NCBI GenBank assembly: GCA_963700895.1
Contig: CAVOZI010000006.1
Location: forward strand, 62,001 to 126,000
Direction: 5' to 3'
DNA: 64,000 nt
From: Anderseniella sp963700895
GTDB taxonomy: Bacteria > Pseudomonadota > Alphaproteobacteria > Rhizobiales > Aestuariivirgaceae
Part shown: piece by piece, positions 45,897 to 54,130 of the stretch
Numbering within the stretch: position 1 is the stretch's first letter
Layout of the letters: every line of letters begins with the position of its first letter
Position numbers and translations under genes: made by a program
Notes under the pieces: model-generated
The model's database searches: none
Told to the model about the DNA's origin: nothing
Seen by the model: the letters and a program-made list of their open reading frames with translations, nothing else

Positions 45897-48145
45897 GCGA
45901 ACCTGACTTCGCCCGAGAGCGGCAGCTTGCGCACCCGTTTGCCGGTGGCGGCAAAGATCGCATTGGCAAGCGCCGGCAGCGACGGCGGCGTGCCGGGCTC
46001 TCCGGCCCCGCCCATCTTCGGCGAGTTCTCCAGGATGCGAACCTCGATGGAAGGGCACTGTCCCATGCGCATGGCGTCGAAGCTGTCGAAGTTGCCCTGC
46101 TCCGCCATGCCGTCGGCAAAGGTGATTTCCTCTCCCATCGCAGCCGACAATCCATAGATGATGCCGGACATCATCTGTGCTTCCAGGTTACCCGGATCGA
46201 GCACAATGCCGACGTCGGCCGCGCACCATACCCTTTCGATCCTGATGCCGGCATCGGTATCGGCAACCTGTATGACCTGGGCCACCCACGAACCGAACGA
46301 CAGGCAGAAGGCAACGCCGCGCCCGCGCGCCTTGACGCCTGATGCATTAAGCGGCGTACCCCAACCGGACATCTCCTTCACCGCTTCCAGCACACCAACC
46401 GCTGGCACATGTTTCGCCATCAGTTTCAGCCGCAACTCCAGCGGGTCCTGCGAAGAGCCTGCCGCGATCTCGTCCATGAAGCTTTCAAGGAAGAACGGGT
46501 TGAACGAATGCCCCACCGCGCGCCAGAACCCGACCGGAATGGCGAGGTCCACCGGCACGCCGGTAACGTGGAAATTGGCCAGGTCATAAGGTTGATCCCA
46601 CAGGCCATCGACAATCAGCTTGTCCGGACCGGGCGGGGTCATCGCCCCTGCCAGACGGCCGAAGGCAGACGCCATCACCGACTGGCTGGCGGTGCGGAAA
46701 CTGATCGCCTCGATGCCGTTTGAACCCATCACGGCTTCCGCATCGCATAAGGCGCCGGGCCGGTACATGTCGTGGCGCATGTCCTCTTCGCGCGTCCAGG
46801 TGACCTGAACCGGCTTGCCGTCCGCCTCCTTCGCCACGCGTGCGGCGAGGATGGAGAAGTCGGTCTCGAACCGCCGCCCGAAGCCGCCGCCGAGATAGGT
46901 GCTGACGACCTCGACATTGTCCGCCGGAATCGAGAATACCGCAGCCGCCTGCTGCACGATGGACGTAGGCGCCTGGTTGCCGCTCCAGATCGTCAGCCGG
47001 TCGCCTTGCCATTGCGCCGTCGCGTTCATCGGCTCCATGCAAGCATGGGCCAGATAGGGCGCCGAATAACGCGCCTTGATGGTCCCTCCCCCCGCAGCCG
47101 CATCGGCAGGTGTCTCGCCATCCGAGCGCATGTCAAAGCCTTCGCCAGACGCCAGCGCTTCCTCGATCTTGCCGAACACGGCCTCGGTCGTCGCCGGATA
47201 GGGGGCCTCGGCCCATTGCGGCGTCACGGCATCGGCCGCCTTCATCGCCGTCCAGGTGTTGCCGGCGATCACCGCAAAACCGGTTCCAAGGTTCACAACC
47301 TTGACCACGCCCGGCATGGCCAGCGCCGCTGCCTCGTCCATGGCGGTCATCGCAGCACCCTGGCGCGGGTTCATCCGCACCGTGGCGAACAGCATCTCCG
47401 GCATCCGCACGTCGATGCCGAACTGCGCCTTGCCGGTGACCTTGGCTTCCATGTCCAGCTTGGGCTGCGTCTTGCCGAGATAGCGCCACTGCTCGCGAGG
47501 TTTCAACGTCACGTCAGACGGCACCTTGCGCTGCGCCGCCTTCTCCGCCAGCGCCCCGTAGCTGAGCGACTTGCCAAGCGCAGGATCGGTGACCTTGCCG
47601 TTCTCTGTGCGCAGTGAAGCAGCTGCAACGCCCCATTCCTCTGCCGCCGCATGCACCAGCATCTGCCGTGCAGCGGCCCCTGCTTCGCGCAGCTTGTCGA
47701 ACGCATCGACAGTCGAGCTTGAGCCACCGGTTGCCTGCATGGCGAGGAACTTGGCAACGACCCCCTGAAGCCCGCGCATGGTCTCGGCCACGAACGAGTT
47801 GTCGAACGCCGGAAACGGCGCTCCTTCCTCCAGCATGGCCGAGTTGTAATAGGCCTTGGCGGCCGGCGCGAACCCGGTCTGCACCGAGGCCAGTTCGACG
47901 TCCAGTTCCTCGGCGATCATGGCCGCCAGCGTGGTCAGCATGCCCTGGCCCATCTCGGCGCGCGGGATGATCATGGTCACCGTGTCATCCGACGCAATCT
48001 TGATGAACGGTGTGAACACGCCCTCGTCCGGCCTTGCCTCGAGCGGGTTCGGATACGGCTTTTGGTACATGTACCAGCCAACGGCAAACCCGCCAGCGAC
48101 AGCGGCGGAGCCAAGCAGGAACGTACGGCGCAGGATCTTGCCCAT
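45893..48145 (-). CDS. Molybdenum hydroxylase large subunit (xanthine dehydrogenase family, IorB-like)
   Basis: The start at MGKILRRTFLLGSAAVAGGF gives about 750 residues with a twin-arginine-like export signal (RRTFLLG), suggesting periplasmic location. Molybdopterin-cytosine-dinucleotide binding segments include EMGQGMLTTLAAMIAEEL, YLGGGFGRRFETDF and GGAGEPGTPPSLPALANAI. The glycine-rich ending with the catalytic Glu (GEPGTPP) supports an active hydroxylase. It pairs with the 2Fe-2S subunit encoded 2 bases upstream; there is no FAD subunit, as in isoquinoline 1-oxidoreductase and aldehyde dehydrogenases using cytochrome c. The substrate is probably an N-heterocycle or an aldehyde. Confidence 0.9.
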   Translation of the reverse strand: MGKILRRTFLLGSAAVAGGFAVGWYMYQKPYPNPLEARPDEGVFTPFIKIASDDTVTMIIPRAEMGQGMLTTLAAMIAEELDVELASVQTGFAPAAKAYYNSAMLEEGAPFPAFDNSFVAETMRGLQGVVAKFLAMQATGGSSSTVDAFDKLREAGAAARQMLVHAAAEEWGVAAASLRTENGKVTDPALGKSLSYGALAEKAAQRKVPSDVTLKPREQWRYLGKTQPKLDMEAKVTGKAQFGIDVRMPEMLFATVRMNPRQGAAMTAMDEAAALAMPGVVKVVNLGTGFAVIAGNTWTAMKAADAVTPQWAEAPYPATTEAVFGKIEEALASGEGFDMRSDGETPADAAAGGGTIKARYSAPYLAHACMEPMNATAQWQGDRLTIWSGNQAPTSIVQQAAAVFSIPADNVEVVSTYLGGGFGRRFETDFSILAARVAKEADGKPVQVTWTREEDMRHDMYRPGALCDAEAVMGSNGIEAISFRTASQSVMASAFGRLAGAMTPPGPDKLIVDGLWDQPYDLANFHVTGVPVDLAIPVGFWRAVGHSFNPFFLESFMDEIAAGSSQDPLELRLKLMAKHVPAVGVLEAVKEMSGWGTPLNASGVKARGRGVAFCLSFGSWVAQVIQVADTDAGIRIERVWCAADVGIVLDPGNLEAQMMSGIIYGLSAAMGEEITFADGMAEQGNFDSFDAMRMGQCPSIEVRILENSPKMGGAGEPGTPPSLPALANAIFAATGKRVRKLPLSGEVRFA

Positions 48146-48147
48146 GG

Positions 48148-48609
48148 TCACGCCCCCGCCAGCTTCTTCGCAGCCGCATGAATGGCGGCGCGGATGCGCG
48201 GATAGGTGCCGCAGCGGCACAGGTTGCCCGACATTGCCTCATCGATGTCGGCATCGGTTGGCGCGGGAATGGTCTTCAGCAGAGCGGTTGCCGCCAGCAC
48301 CTGGCCCGACTGGCAATAACCGCACTGCGCGACCTGCCCATCGACCCACGCCTCCTGTACCGCGCTCAGTGTACCGTCCCCCGCGGCGATGCCCTCAATG
48401 GTGGTTATCTCACCGCTGACGCTGCTGACCGGCGTCACGCACGAGCGCACCGGCTCGCCATCCACCAGCACCGTGCAAGCCCCGCACTGGGCAATGCCGC
48501 AGCCGAACTTGGTGCCGGTCAGCCCGGCCACGTCGCGCAGCGCCCACAACAGCGGCATCTCGGGATCAGCCTCGATGCTGATGGTCTTTCCGTTAACTTT
48601 CAGATCCAT
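48148..48609 (-). CDS. Molybdenum hydroxylase small subunit, (2Fe-2S)-binding
   Basis: The start at MDLKVNGKTISIEADPEM gives 153 residues. The N-terminal plant-ferredoxin-type cluster has FGCGIAQCGACTVLVDG plus a later Cys (VRSCVTPV). The C-terminal helical domain binds the second cluster (CGYCQSGQVLAATALL and SGNLCRCGTYPRI). It carries electrons from the molybdenum centre of the large subunit, whose gene starts 2 bases after this stop. Confidence 0.95.
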   Translation of the reverse strand: MDLKVNGKTISIEADPEMPLLWALRDVAGLTGTKFGCGIAQCGACTVLVDGEPVRSCVTPVSSVSGEITTIEGIAAGDGTLSAVQEAWVDGQVAQCGYCQSGQVLAATALLKTIPAPTDADIDEAMSGNLCRCGTYPRIRAAIHAAAKKLAGA

Positions 48610-48737
48610 GCGGTCAAATCCATGCTTGATGATCCAGCAGACATAGGAAGCCGGGGCCTGCGCCGCAACAAACAACTTTGCGACTGCCGTCAACTTTTGG
48701 CACAGTGCCAGCGTATCCCTTCAACTACCGTCCACCG

Positions 48738-49175
48738 ATGACCGGCACAGCAGACGATATAGCCCGCGATTGCGCTCAAGCCCTGTGGCGCGACGACACT
48801 GCCAGCCGGGAGCTGGGCATGACGCTGGTGTCGGTACGGGCGGGTCATTCGGTCATCTCCATGGCCGTACGGGACGACATGGTCAACGGCCACGGCACCT
48901 GTCATGGCGGCTACATGTTCACGCTGGCCGATTCTGCGTTTGCCTATGCCTGCAATTCCTACGATGAACGCGCCGTGGCGCAGCATTGTTCCGTGACGTT
49001 CATCGCCCCGGCCATGCACGGCGACATTCTCACCGCAGAGGCCCGCGAGGTCTCGCGCACCAGCCGTTCCGGCATCTACGACGTCACCATCACCGGCGCG
49101 CAAGGCCAGCGGATTGCCGAGTTCCGCGGCCATTCGCGCACCATTGGCGGCGCCATCATCAACACAACAGCCTGA
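48738..49175 (+). CDS. PaaI-like hotdog thioesterase
   Basis: From MTGTADDIARDC the protein has 145 residues, with the hotdog-fold signature GHGTCHGGYMFTLADSAFAYACNS (catalytic Asp in LAD) and VAQHCSVTFIAPAMHGDILTAEARE. The pattern is that of PaaI, the hydroxyphenylacetyl-CoA thioesterase, but no other phenylacetate genes are present, so it may be a general acyl-CoA housekeeping thioesterase. It is divergent from the molybdenum hydroxylase and convergent with the second TRAP permease gene. Confidence 0.88.
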   Translation: MTGTADDIARDCAQALWRDDTASRELGMTLVSVRAGHSVISMAVRDDMVNGHGTCHGGYMFTLADSAFAYACNSYDERAVAQHCSVTFIAPAMHGDILTAEAREVSRTSRSGIYDVTITGAQGQRIAEFRGHSRTIGGAIINTTA

Positions 49176-49194
49176 CCGGGTGGCCCAGGCCCGG

Positions 49195-50816
49195 TTATCT
49201 GGTGACGATCTCCGGCCCCATCAGCGTGTAGGGCAGCCACGTCGACAGCACCGGCACATAGGTCACCAGGATCAGGAACAGGAACAGCACGCCGACGAAC
49301 GGCAGTGCGGCTCGCACCACCTGCAGCAGGATCATGCCGGTAATGCCCGAGGTGACGAACAGGTTGAGCCCGATCGGCGGGGTGATCATGCCGATCTCCA
49401 TGTTCACCACCATGATGATGCCGAGGTGGATCGGATCGACGCCCAGCTCCATGGCGATCGGGAAACACCACCGGCGCCACGATGAGCAGCAGGCCCGAGG
49501 GTTCCATGAACTGCCCGCCCAGCAGCAGCAGCAGGTTGACGGCGATCAGGAAGGTGAACCAGTTGAAGCCGGCCCCGATCATCCAGTCGGTGATCGCCTG
49601 CGGGATGCGCTCCGACGTCAGCACGTGGGCGAACAGCAGCGCGTTGACGATGATGAACATGAGCATGATGATGGTCTTGGACGAATCCACCATCACCTTG
49701 CGGGTGTCGTCGTGGAAGAAGGCGCGGAAGAAATTGCGCCCCATCAGCGACAGGTTGCGCCCCCACACCGGCAGCGACGCCACCAGGTATCCCGGTATGT
49801 TGAGCGGGTTGGAGCCCGGATCGCGCCACATCGCATAGGCAACCATGATGGCGAACGAAAGGGCAAGGCCGACAAGCGCCCGCCCTCCGGCGGTTACGCC
49901 TTCCCATTCCGAGGCGATGAAGAACGACAGGATCATCCAGACGAAGAAGAACGACATGGCATAGACCAGCGACGAGAACCCGACACGGGCGCGGCGCGGG
50001 TCGGTGTCCTTCAGCCACGTCTCACCTTTCATCGGGCCCATGTCGCGATAGACGAACAGGGCGATGACGAACGAATAGACCGCAGCCACGGCAGCCGCTT
50101 CCGTCGGCGTGAACACACCGCCATAGATGCCGCCGATGATGATGATGATCAGGAACAGGCCCCAGCCGGCTTCCTTGCCGCCAGCCAGGATCTCGCCGAA
50201 ACCCTTCCATTCCTCGGACGGCAGGTTCTTGAAGCGGGCCATGATGTAGATGGCCACCATCAGCATCAGGCCGGCGACGAGGCCGGGGATCACGCCGGCG
50301 AGGAACATGCGCCCGACCGATACGTCGGTGGCGGCGGCAGTACACCACCATCACGATCGATGGCGGGATGAGGATGCCCAGCGTGCCGGCATTGGCGATG
50401 ACGCCGGCGGCGAATTCCTTGGAGTAGCCGACCTGCCGCATGCCGGCGATGGCGATGGTGCCGATAGCGACCACGGTGGCCGGCGACGAACCGGACAGTG
50501 CGGCAAACAGCATGCAGGCCAGCACCGACGCCATCGCCAGTCCGCCCCGGAAATGCCCGACCGCCGCAATGGCGAAGCGGATGATGCGCCGCGCCACGCC
50601 GCCGGTCGACATGAACGACGAGGCCAGGATGAAGAACGGGATCGCCAGCAGCGTATAGTTCTGCGAGGCGGTGAACAGCTGCAACGCCACCGATGACATC
50701 GAGTTCGTCGAGAAGAACGCGATGATGATGATGCTCGACAGGCCAAGTGATACCGCGATCGGCACGCCGAGAAACAGCAGCACCAGCACGAGGGCAAAGA
50801 GAATTCCGGCTTCCAT
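49195..50816 (-). pseudogene. Second TRAP large permease (DctM), two apparent frameshifts
   Basis: Three consecutive frames together encode one full DctM. The first (from MEAGILFALVLVLLFLG at 50816) runs to IPPSIVMVVY near 50340, where one extra T breaks the expected VVYAAAT. The second, from about MFLAGVIPGLVAG, continues to LLLIVAPVVFP near 49465, where an extra base in a TTTCCC run breaks the expected VVFPIAMELG. The third ends with MITPPIGLNLFVTSG and the stop at 49195. A central insertion relative to short DctM proteins (VYRDMGPMKGETWLK...) is in frame and typical of the long subtype. It is either a pseudogene or affected by base-insertion errors. Confidence 0.85.
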
Positions 50817-50830
50817 GGTCGTCAGTCTCC

Positions 50831-51497
50831 TCAGCTTGCCCTTGTTTTCAGCGACGAGTTCTTCCGCCTCGTGTCCGGCGACCATGAGTTCACGCTTGCC
50901 GGTGGCAGATCTGCACGGCGGCCTCGGCGCAACGGAAGACGAAGAGCGCCTAGTCCGATCGGCAGCATCAGATAGGCGATCCAGCGGTGCACCCGCTCCT
51001 GCAGGCCGAACGCCGCCTGCATCCATTCGGGATAGCGCAGGTCATCGAGGCCGATGCCGATCTTGTAGATCTTCGACCAGTAGTCGATGGCGCCGCCGTT
51101 GGTCTGCGCACCCAGTATCTGCAGCCAGTCAGCCGACAGGAGGATGACCCCGTAGACCACCCCGCACAGCGCGCCGAAGATGGCGGCGGCCTTGAACAGC
51201 GGCTTGGGAAACAGCCGGATGACGGCATCGACACCCAGGTGGGAACCGATGCTCACCCCGTAGCTCATGCCGAACAGGATCATCCAGGCGAACAGGATGC
51301 GGGTAAATTCCAGCGCCCCGCCCCAGCCGGTGTTGAACCCGTAGCGCGCGATGACCTGGATGAACGAGACAGCGGTTATCGAGCGTGAGGAGGATGGCGA
51401 GCACATTCTCCTCGAAGCGGCTGACGATCTCGGGCCGCCAGCGCTCGACCAGGAAAAACGCTGCGACAATCGCCAGCGTGACCAGGGTGATCAGCAT
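50831..51497 (-). pseudogene. Second TRAP small permease (DctQ), several apparent frameshifts
   Basis: The start is MLITLVTLAIVAAFFLVERW (51497). Homology runs to LAILLTLDN near 51376, where an extra C breaks the expected DNAVSFIQVI; it resumes one frame later (SFIQVIARYGFNTGWGGALEF...). Near 50955 an extra base in CTAGGC moves LPIGLALFVFRCAEAAVQIC to another frame, and near 50895 an extra C moves the tail TGKRELMVAGHEAEELVAEN to the frame of dctM. The stop position is therefore uncertain. All shifts have the same sign as those in dctM. Confidence 0.8.
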
Positions 51498-51569
51498 CCC
51501 CGCCCCTCCCTAATTGATGCAAGTAGATGGCCGGCGCGAACAGGTCGCACCGGCCCGCCATGCAATGGC

Positions 51570-52571
51570 TTACTGGTCGTTGGTGGCAGCAGCCGCGTCG
51601 ATCAGGTCCTTGCCGATGTCGCCTTCGAACTTGCTCCATACAGGCTTCATCGTATCGACCCAGACCTTGCGCTGCTCAGGGGTCAGTTCGCGCACCACGC
51701 CACCGGCCTTGATGATGTTCTCGCGGTTGGCGGCTTCCTTCTTGGCGACGTCGTCGTTTGCCTTCGCCGTGACATCCTTGAGGATGGTGAGGAACTGCGT
51801 ACGCACGTCCTCCGGCAGTCCGTCCAGCCACTCCTTCGAGGTCACCACGCCATAGGCGAGCACCTGGTGGTTGGTTTCGGTGATGCCGTCCTGCACCTCG
51901 AAGAACTTCTGGGTATAGATGTTCGACCAGGTGTTTTCCTGACCATCGACAACGCCGGTCTGCAGCGCGCCATAGACTTCCTTGAAGGCGAGCTTCTGGG
52001 CGGAGGCACCCATGGCCTCGATCATCGCCACGGCCACATCCGACGTCTGCACCCGGAACTTCAGGCCATTGGCGTCAGACGGCAGCAGCAGCGGCTTCTT
52101 GGCCGAGAACTGCTTCATGCCCGACGACCAGATGGCCAGGCCTTCAAAGCCCTTGTCGTTGACAGCCTTTAGCAGGTTGGAAGCCGCTTCCGACTCGAGG
52201 AACTTGTCGAACGCCACCAGGTCCTTGAACAGGAACGGCAGGTCGAAAACCCGGTACTTCAGCGTGTAGGCCTCGAACTTCGACAGCGACGGCGCCGCCA
52301 GCTGAACGTCGCCCAGCAGCAGGGCTTCCATCACCTTGTCGTCGTCATAGAGCGTGGAGTTCGGGAAAACTTCCATGCAGGCCTTGCCGTTCATGTCCGC
52401 GTTGATGCGGTCTGCCAGCAGCGTGGCGGCATCACCCTTGGGGTGACCGGTAGCAGCCACGACGTGGCTGAACTTGATCACCATCTCGCCATCATCACAC
52501 TGGGCGAATGCGCCGGTGGCGGACACAGCGAGCAGGCTGATGGCGGCGGCGGCAGCTTTCAGGAATTTCAT
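51570..52571 (-). CDS. dctP: Second TRAP solute-binding protein (DctP family)
   Basis: The 333-residue protein has a signal peptide (MKFLKAAAAAISLLAVSATG, then AFAQ) and the DctP core HVVAATGHPKGDAATLLADRIN, ANGLKFRVQTSDVAVAMIEAMGA (ligand Arg) and QTGVVDGQENTWSNIYTQKF. This is the C4-dicarboxylate type by pattern. Ribosome binding site GAGGAGGAG precedes the ATG. The gene is intact although the permease genes downstream are frameshifted. A sigma-54 promoter candidate and DctBD genes upstream point to dicarboxylate-responsive control. Confidence 0.93.
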   Translation of the reverse strand: MKFLKAAAAAISLLAVSATGAFAQCDDGEMVIKFSHVVAATGHPKGDAATLLADRINADMNGKACMEVFPNSTLYDDDKVMEALLLGDVQLAAPSLSKFEAYTLKYRVFDLPFLFKDLVAFDKFLESEAASNLLKAVNDKGFEGLAIWSSGMKQFSAKKPLLLPSDANGLKFRVQTSDVAVAMIEAMGASAQKLAFKEVYGALQTGVVDGQENTWSNIYTQKFFEVQDGITETNHQVLAYGVVTSKEWLDGLPEDVRTQFLTILKDVTAKANDDVAKKEAANRENIIKAGGVVRELTPEQRKVWVDTMKPVWSKFEGDIGKDLIDAAAATNDQ

Positions 52572-52613
52572 GGTTTCTCCTCCTCGGTTCTTTCAGCAGC
52601 CCGGCAGCGCGCT

Positions 52614-52630
52614 GGCAACGGAACGGCCCG
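52614..52630 (-). promoter_or_regulatory. Candidate sigma-54 promoter of the second dctP gene
   Basis: On the minus strand the sequence CGGGCCGTTCCGTTGCC carries GGC at -24 and TTGC at -12 with the required 12-base step between GG and GC. Transcription would start near 52604, about 33 bases before the dctP ATG. The -24 element is imperfect (GGGCCG rather than TGGCAC). Confidence 0.55.
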
Positions 52631-52680
52631 GCGCGGTGTGGCTTGCGGGATGTTGAAGGCGCTTGAACCGGGCAAAACAA

Positions 52681-52715
52681 TGCGAAAACGGCGTTACTGC
52701 ACTGCGAAATCCGCA
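52681..52715. promoter_or_regulatory. Candidate DctD enhancer sites
   Basis: Two related dyads lie about 65-100 bases upstream of the sigma-54 candidate: TGCGAAAACGGCG (52681-52693) and TGCGAAATCCGCA (52703-52715). The second is palindromic at its TGCG/CGCA ends. Tandem upstream dyads are how DctD-type activators reach sigma-54 polymerase. The match is by position and symmetry, not by a proven motif. Confidence 0.45.
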
Positions 52716-52786
52716 TTGCGGCGCGAAAATGGGTGGAATCCGTAACATTGGATGATCAAACTGTTACCGATTCAACCCATTTCAAT

Positions 52787-54130
52787 TCAGTCTGCCGTGA
52801 AGTCCTCGCGCTTCAGGCCATGGCGCTGCATCTTTTCGTACAACGTCTTGCGCGACAGGCCGAGCCGCTCATAGACCTTGCGCAAGCTGCCGCCGCTTGC
52901 CTGCAATTCTGCCGTCAGCACAGTCTTTTCGAAAGCGGCAACCCGGTCTGCCAGCTTGCCGGACAATGCCGCCGCCGGCCCGTCAGGATCGGCATCAAGG
53001 CCCAGCACCAGACGTTCAGCCCAGTTGCGCAGCTCGCGCACATTGCCCGGCCAATCGCGCTGGGACAGGGTGGCCAGCAAACCACCCGGCACGTCGGGCG
53101 CACTTTTCCTGAAGCGGCTCGCTGCCTCGTTCAGCAGTTGCAGGAAGAGTCTCGGAATGTCATCGCGCCGCTGCGCCAGCGCCGGCAGGTTGATCGACAC
53201 GGCATTCATGCGGAACATCAGGTCGCGCCGCAGCCGGCCTAGCGTCACTTCCTCTTCAATGTTGCGCGACGTGCCGAACAGGAACCGGGCATCGAGCCTG
53301 ATCGGCTCACTCGACCCGGCCCGGCGGATGGCGCGGTCATCCAGCACCTGCAGCAATTGCGCCTGAACCTCCTGGTTCAACGCACTGACATCTTCCAGAA
53401 AGATGGTGCCGCCACGTCCGTGCTCCAGTCTTCCAGCGCGCGCCCGCACCGCGCCGGGAAAGGCCCCCGCCTCGTGTCCGAACAGGTCCGACGCCGCCAT
53501 GTCTTCCGTGAGGGCCGCGCAGTTGATCACCACGAACGGCTTGTTCCGGCGTTCGGAACGATCATGCAGCGCCCGCGCCGCCACCTTCTTGCCGCTGCCT
53601 TCAGGCCCCTGCAACAGCACGTCCGCATCGGTGCCGGCAATCAGCCGGATCCGTTCGCGCAACGCCGTCATCACGGGCGTGCGCCCGGCCAGCTGCCGCT
53701 CCAGCGCATCGCCCTGCTCCATCACCTCGCGCAGGCTGCGGTTTTCCATCACCAGCCGGCGGCGGTCGAGGGCGCGGCGCACCACCTCCGCCAGGTGGGC
53801 GGTGGCGAACGGCTTTTCGATGAAGTCATAGGCGCCGTCGCGCATCGCCCTGACTGCCAGCTGTACATCTCCATGGCCGGTAATCAGGATCACCGGAATG
53901 TCAGGGTCCACGTCATGCACCCGCTGCATGAATGACATGCCGTCAAGGCCCGGCATGCGGATGTCGGTGACGATGGCGCCGGTCAGCCCCGGGTTGACCT
54001 CGCCCAGCATCCGGTCGGCAGCCGCAAAGCCGCGCACGTGAAAGCCCGCCAGCTCAAGCGCCTGCATGGCAGAAGCGCGAATGTCGTCATCGTCATCGAC
54101 GAACAGGACCTGCGCCTGTGGCCTGGTCAT
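52787..54130 (-). CDS. dctD: Sigma-54-dependent response regulator, DctD-like
   Basis: The 447-residue protein has a receiver domain (VDDDDDIRAS; phosphoacceptor Asp56 in IVTDIRMPG), an AAA+ domain (Walker A GPEGSGKK at about 175-182) and a C-terminal Fis-type helix-turn-helix (LRKVYERLGLSRKTLYEKMQRHG). Two AAA+ motifs deviate: the sigma-54 contact loop reads GAFPGA (222-227) instead of GAFTGA, and Walker B reads FLED instead of FLDE. It is coupled to dctB by an ATGA overlap and lies just upstream of a dctP gene with a sigma-54 promoter candidate, so control of C4-dicarboxylate uptake is the likely role. Confidence 0.9.
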   Translation of the reverse strand: MTRPQAQVLFVDDDDDIRASAMQALELAGFHVRGFAAADRMLGEVNPGLTGAIVTDIRMPGLDGMSFMQRVHDVDPDIPVILITGHGDVQLAVRAMRDGAYDFIEKPFATAHLAEVVRRALDRRRLVMENRSLREVMEQGDALERQLAGRTPVMTALRERIRLIAGTDADVLLQGPEGSGKKVAARALHDRSERRNKPFVVINCAALTEDMAASDLFGHEAGAFPGAVRARAGRLEHGRGGTIFLEDVSALNQEVQAQLLQVLDDRAIRRAGSSEPIRLDARFLFGTSRNIEEEVTLGRLRRDLMFRMNAVSINLPALAQRRDDIPRLFLQLLNEAASRFRKSAPDVPGGLLATLSQRDWPGNVRELRNWAERLVLGLDADPDGPAAALSGKLADRVAAFEKTVLTAELQASGGSLRKVYERLGLSRKTLYEKMQRHGLKREDFTAD

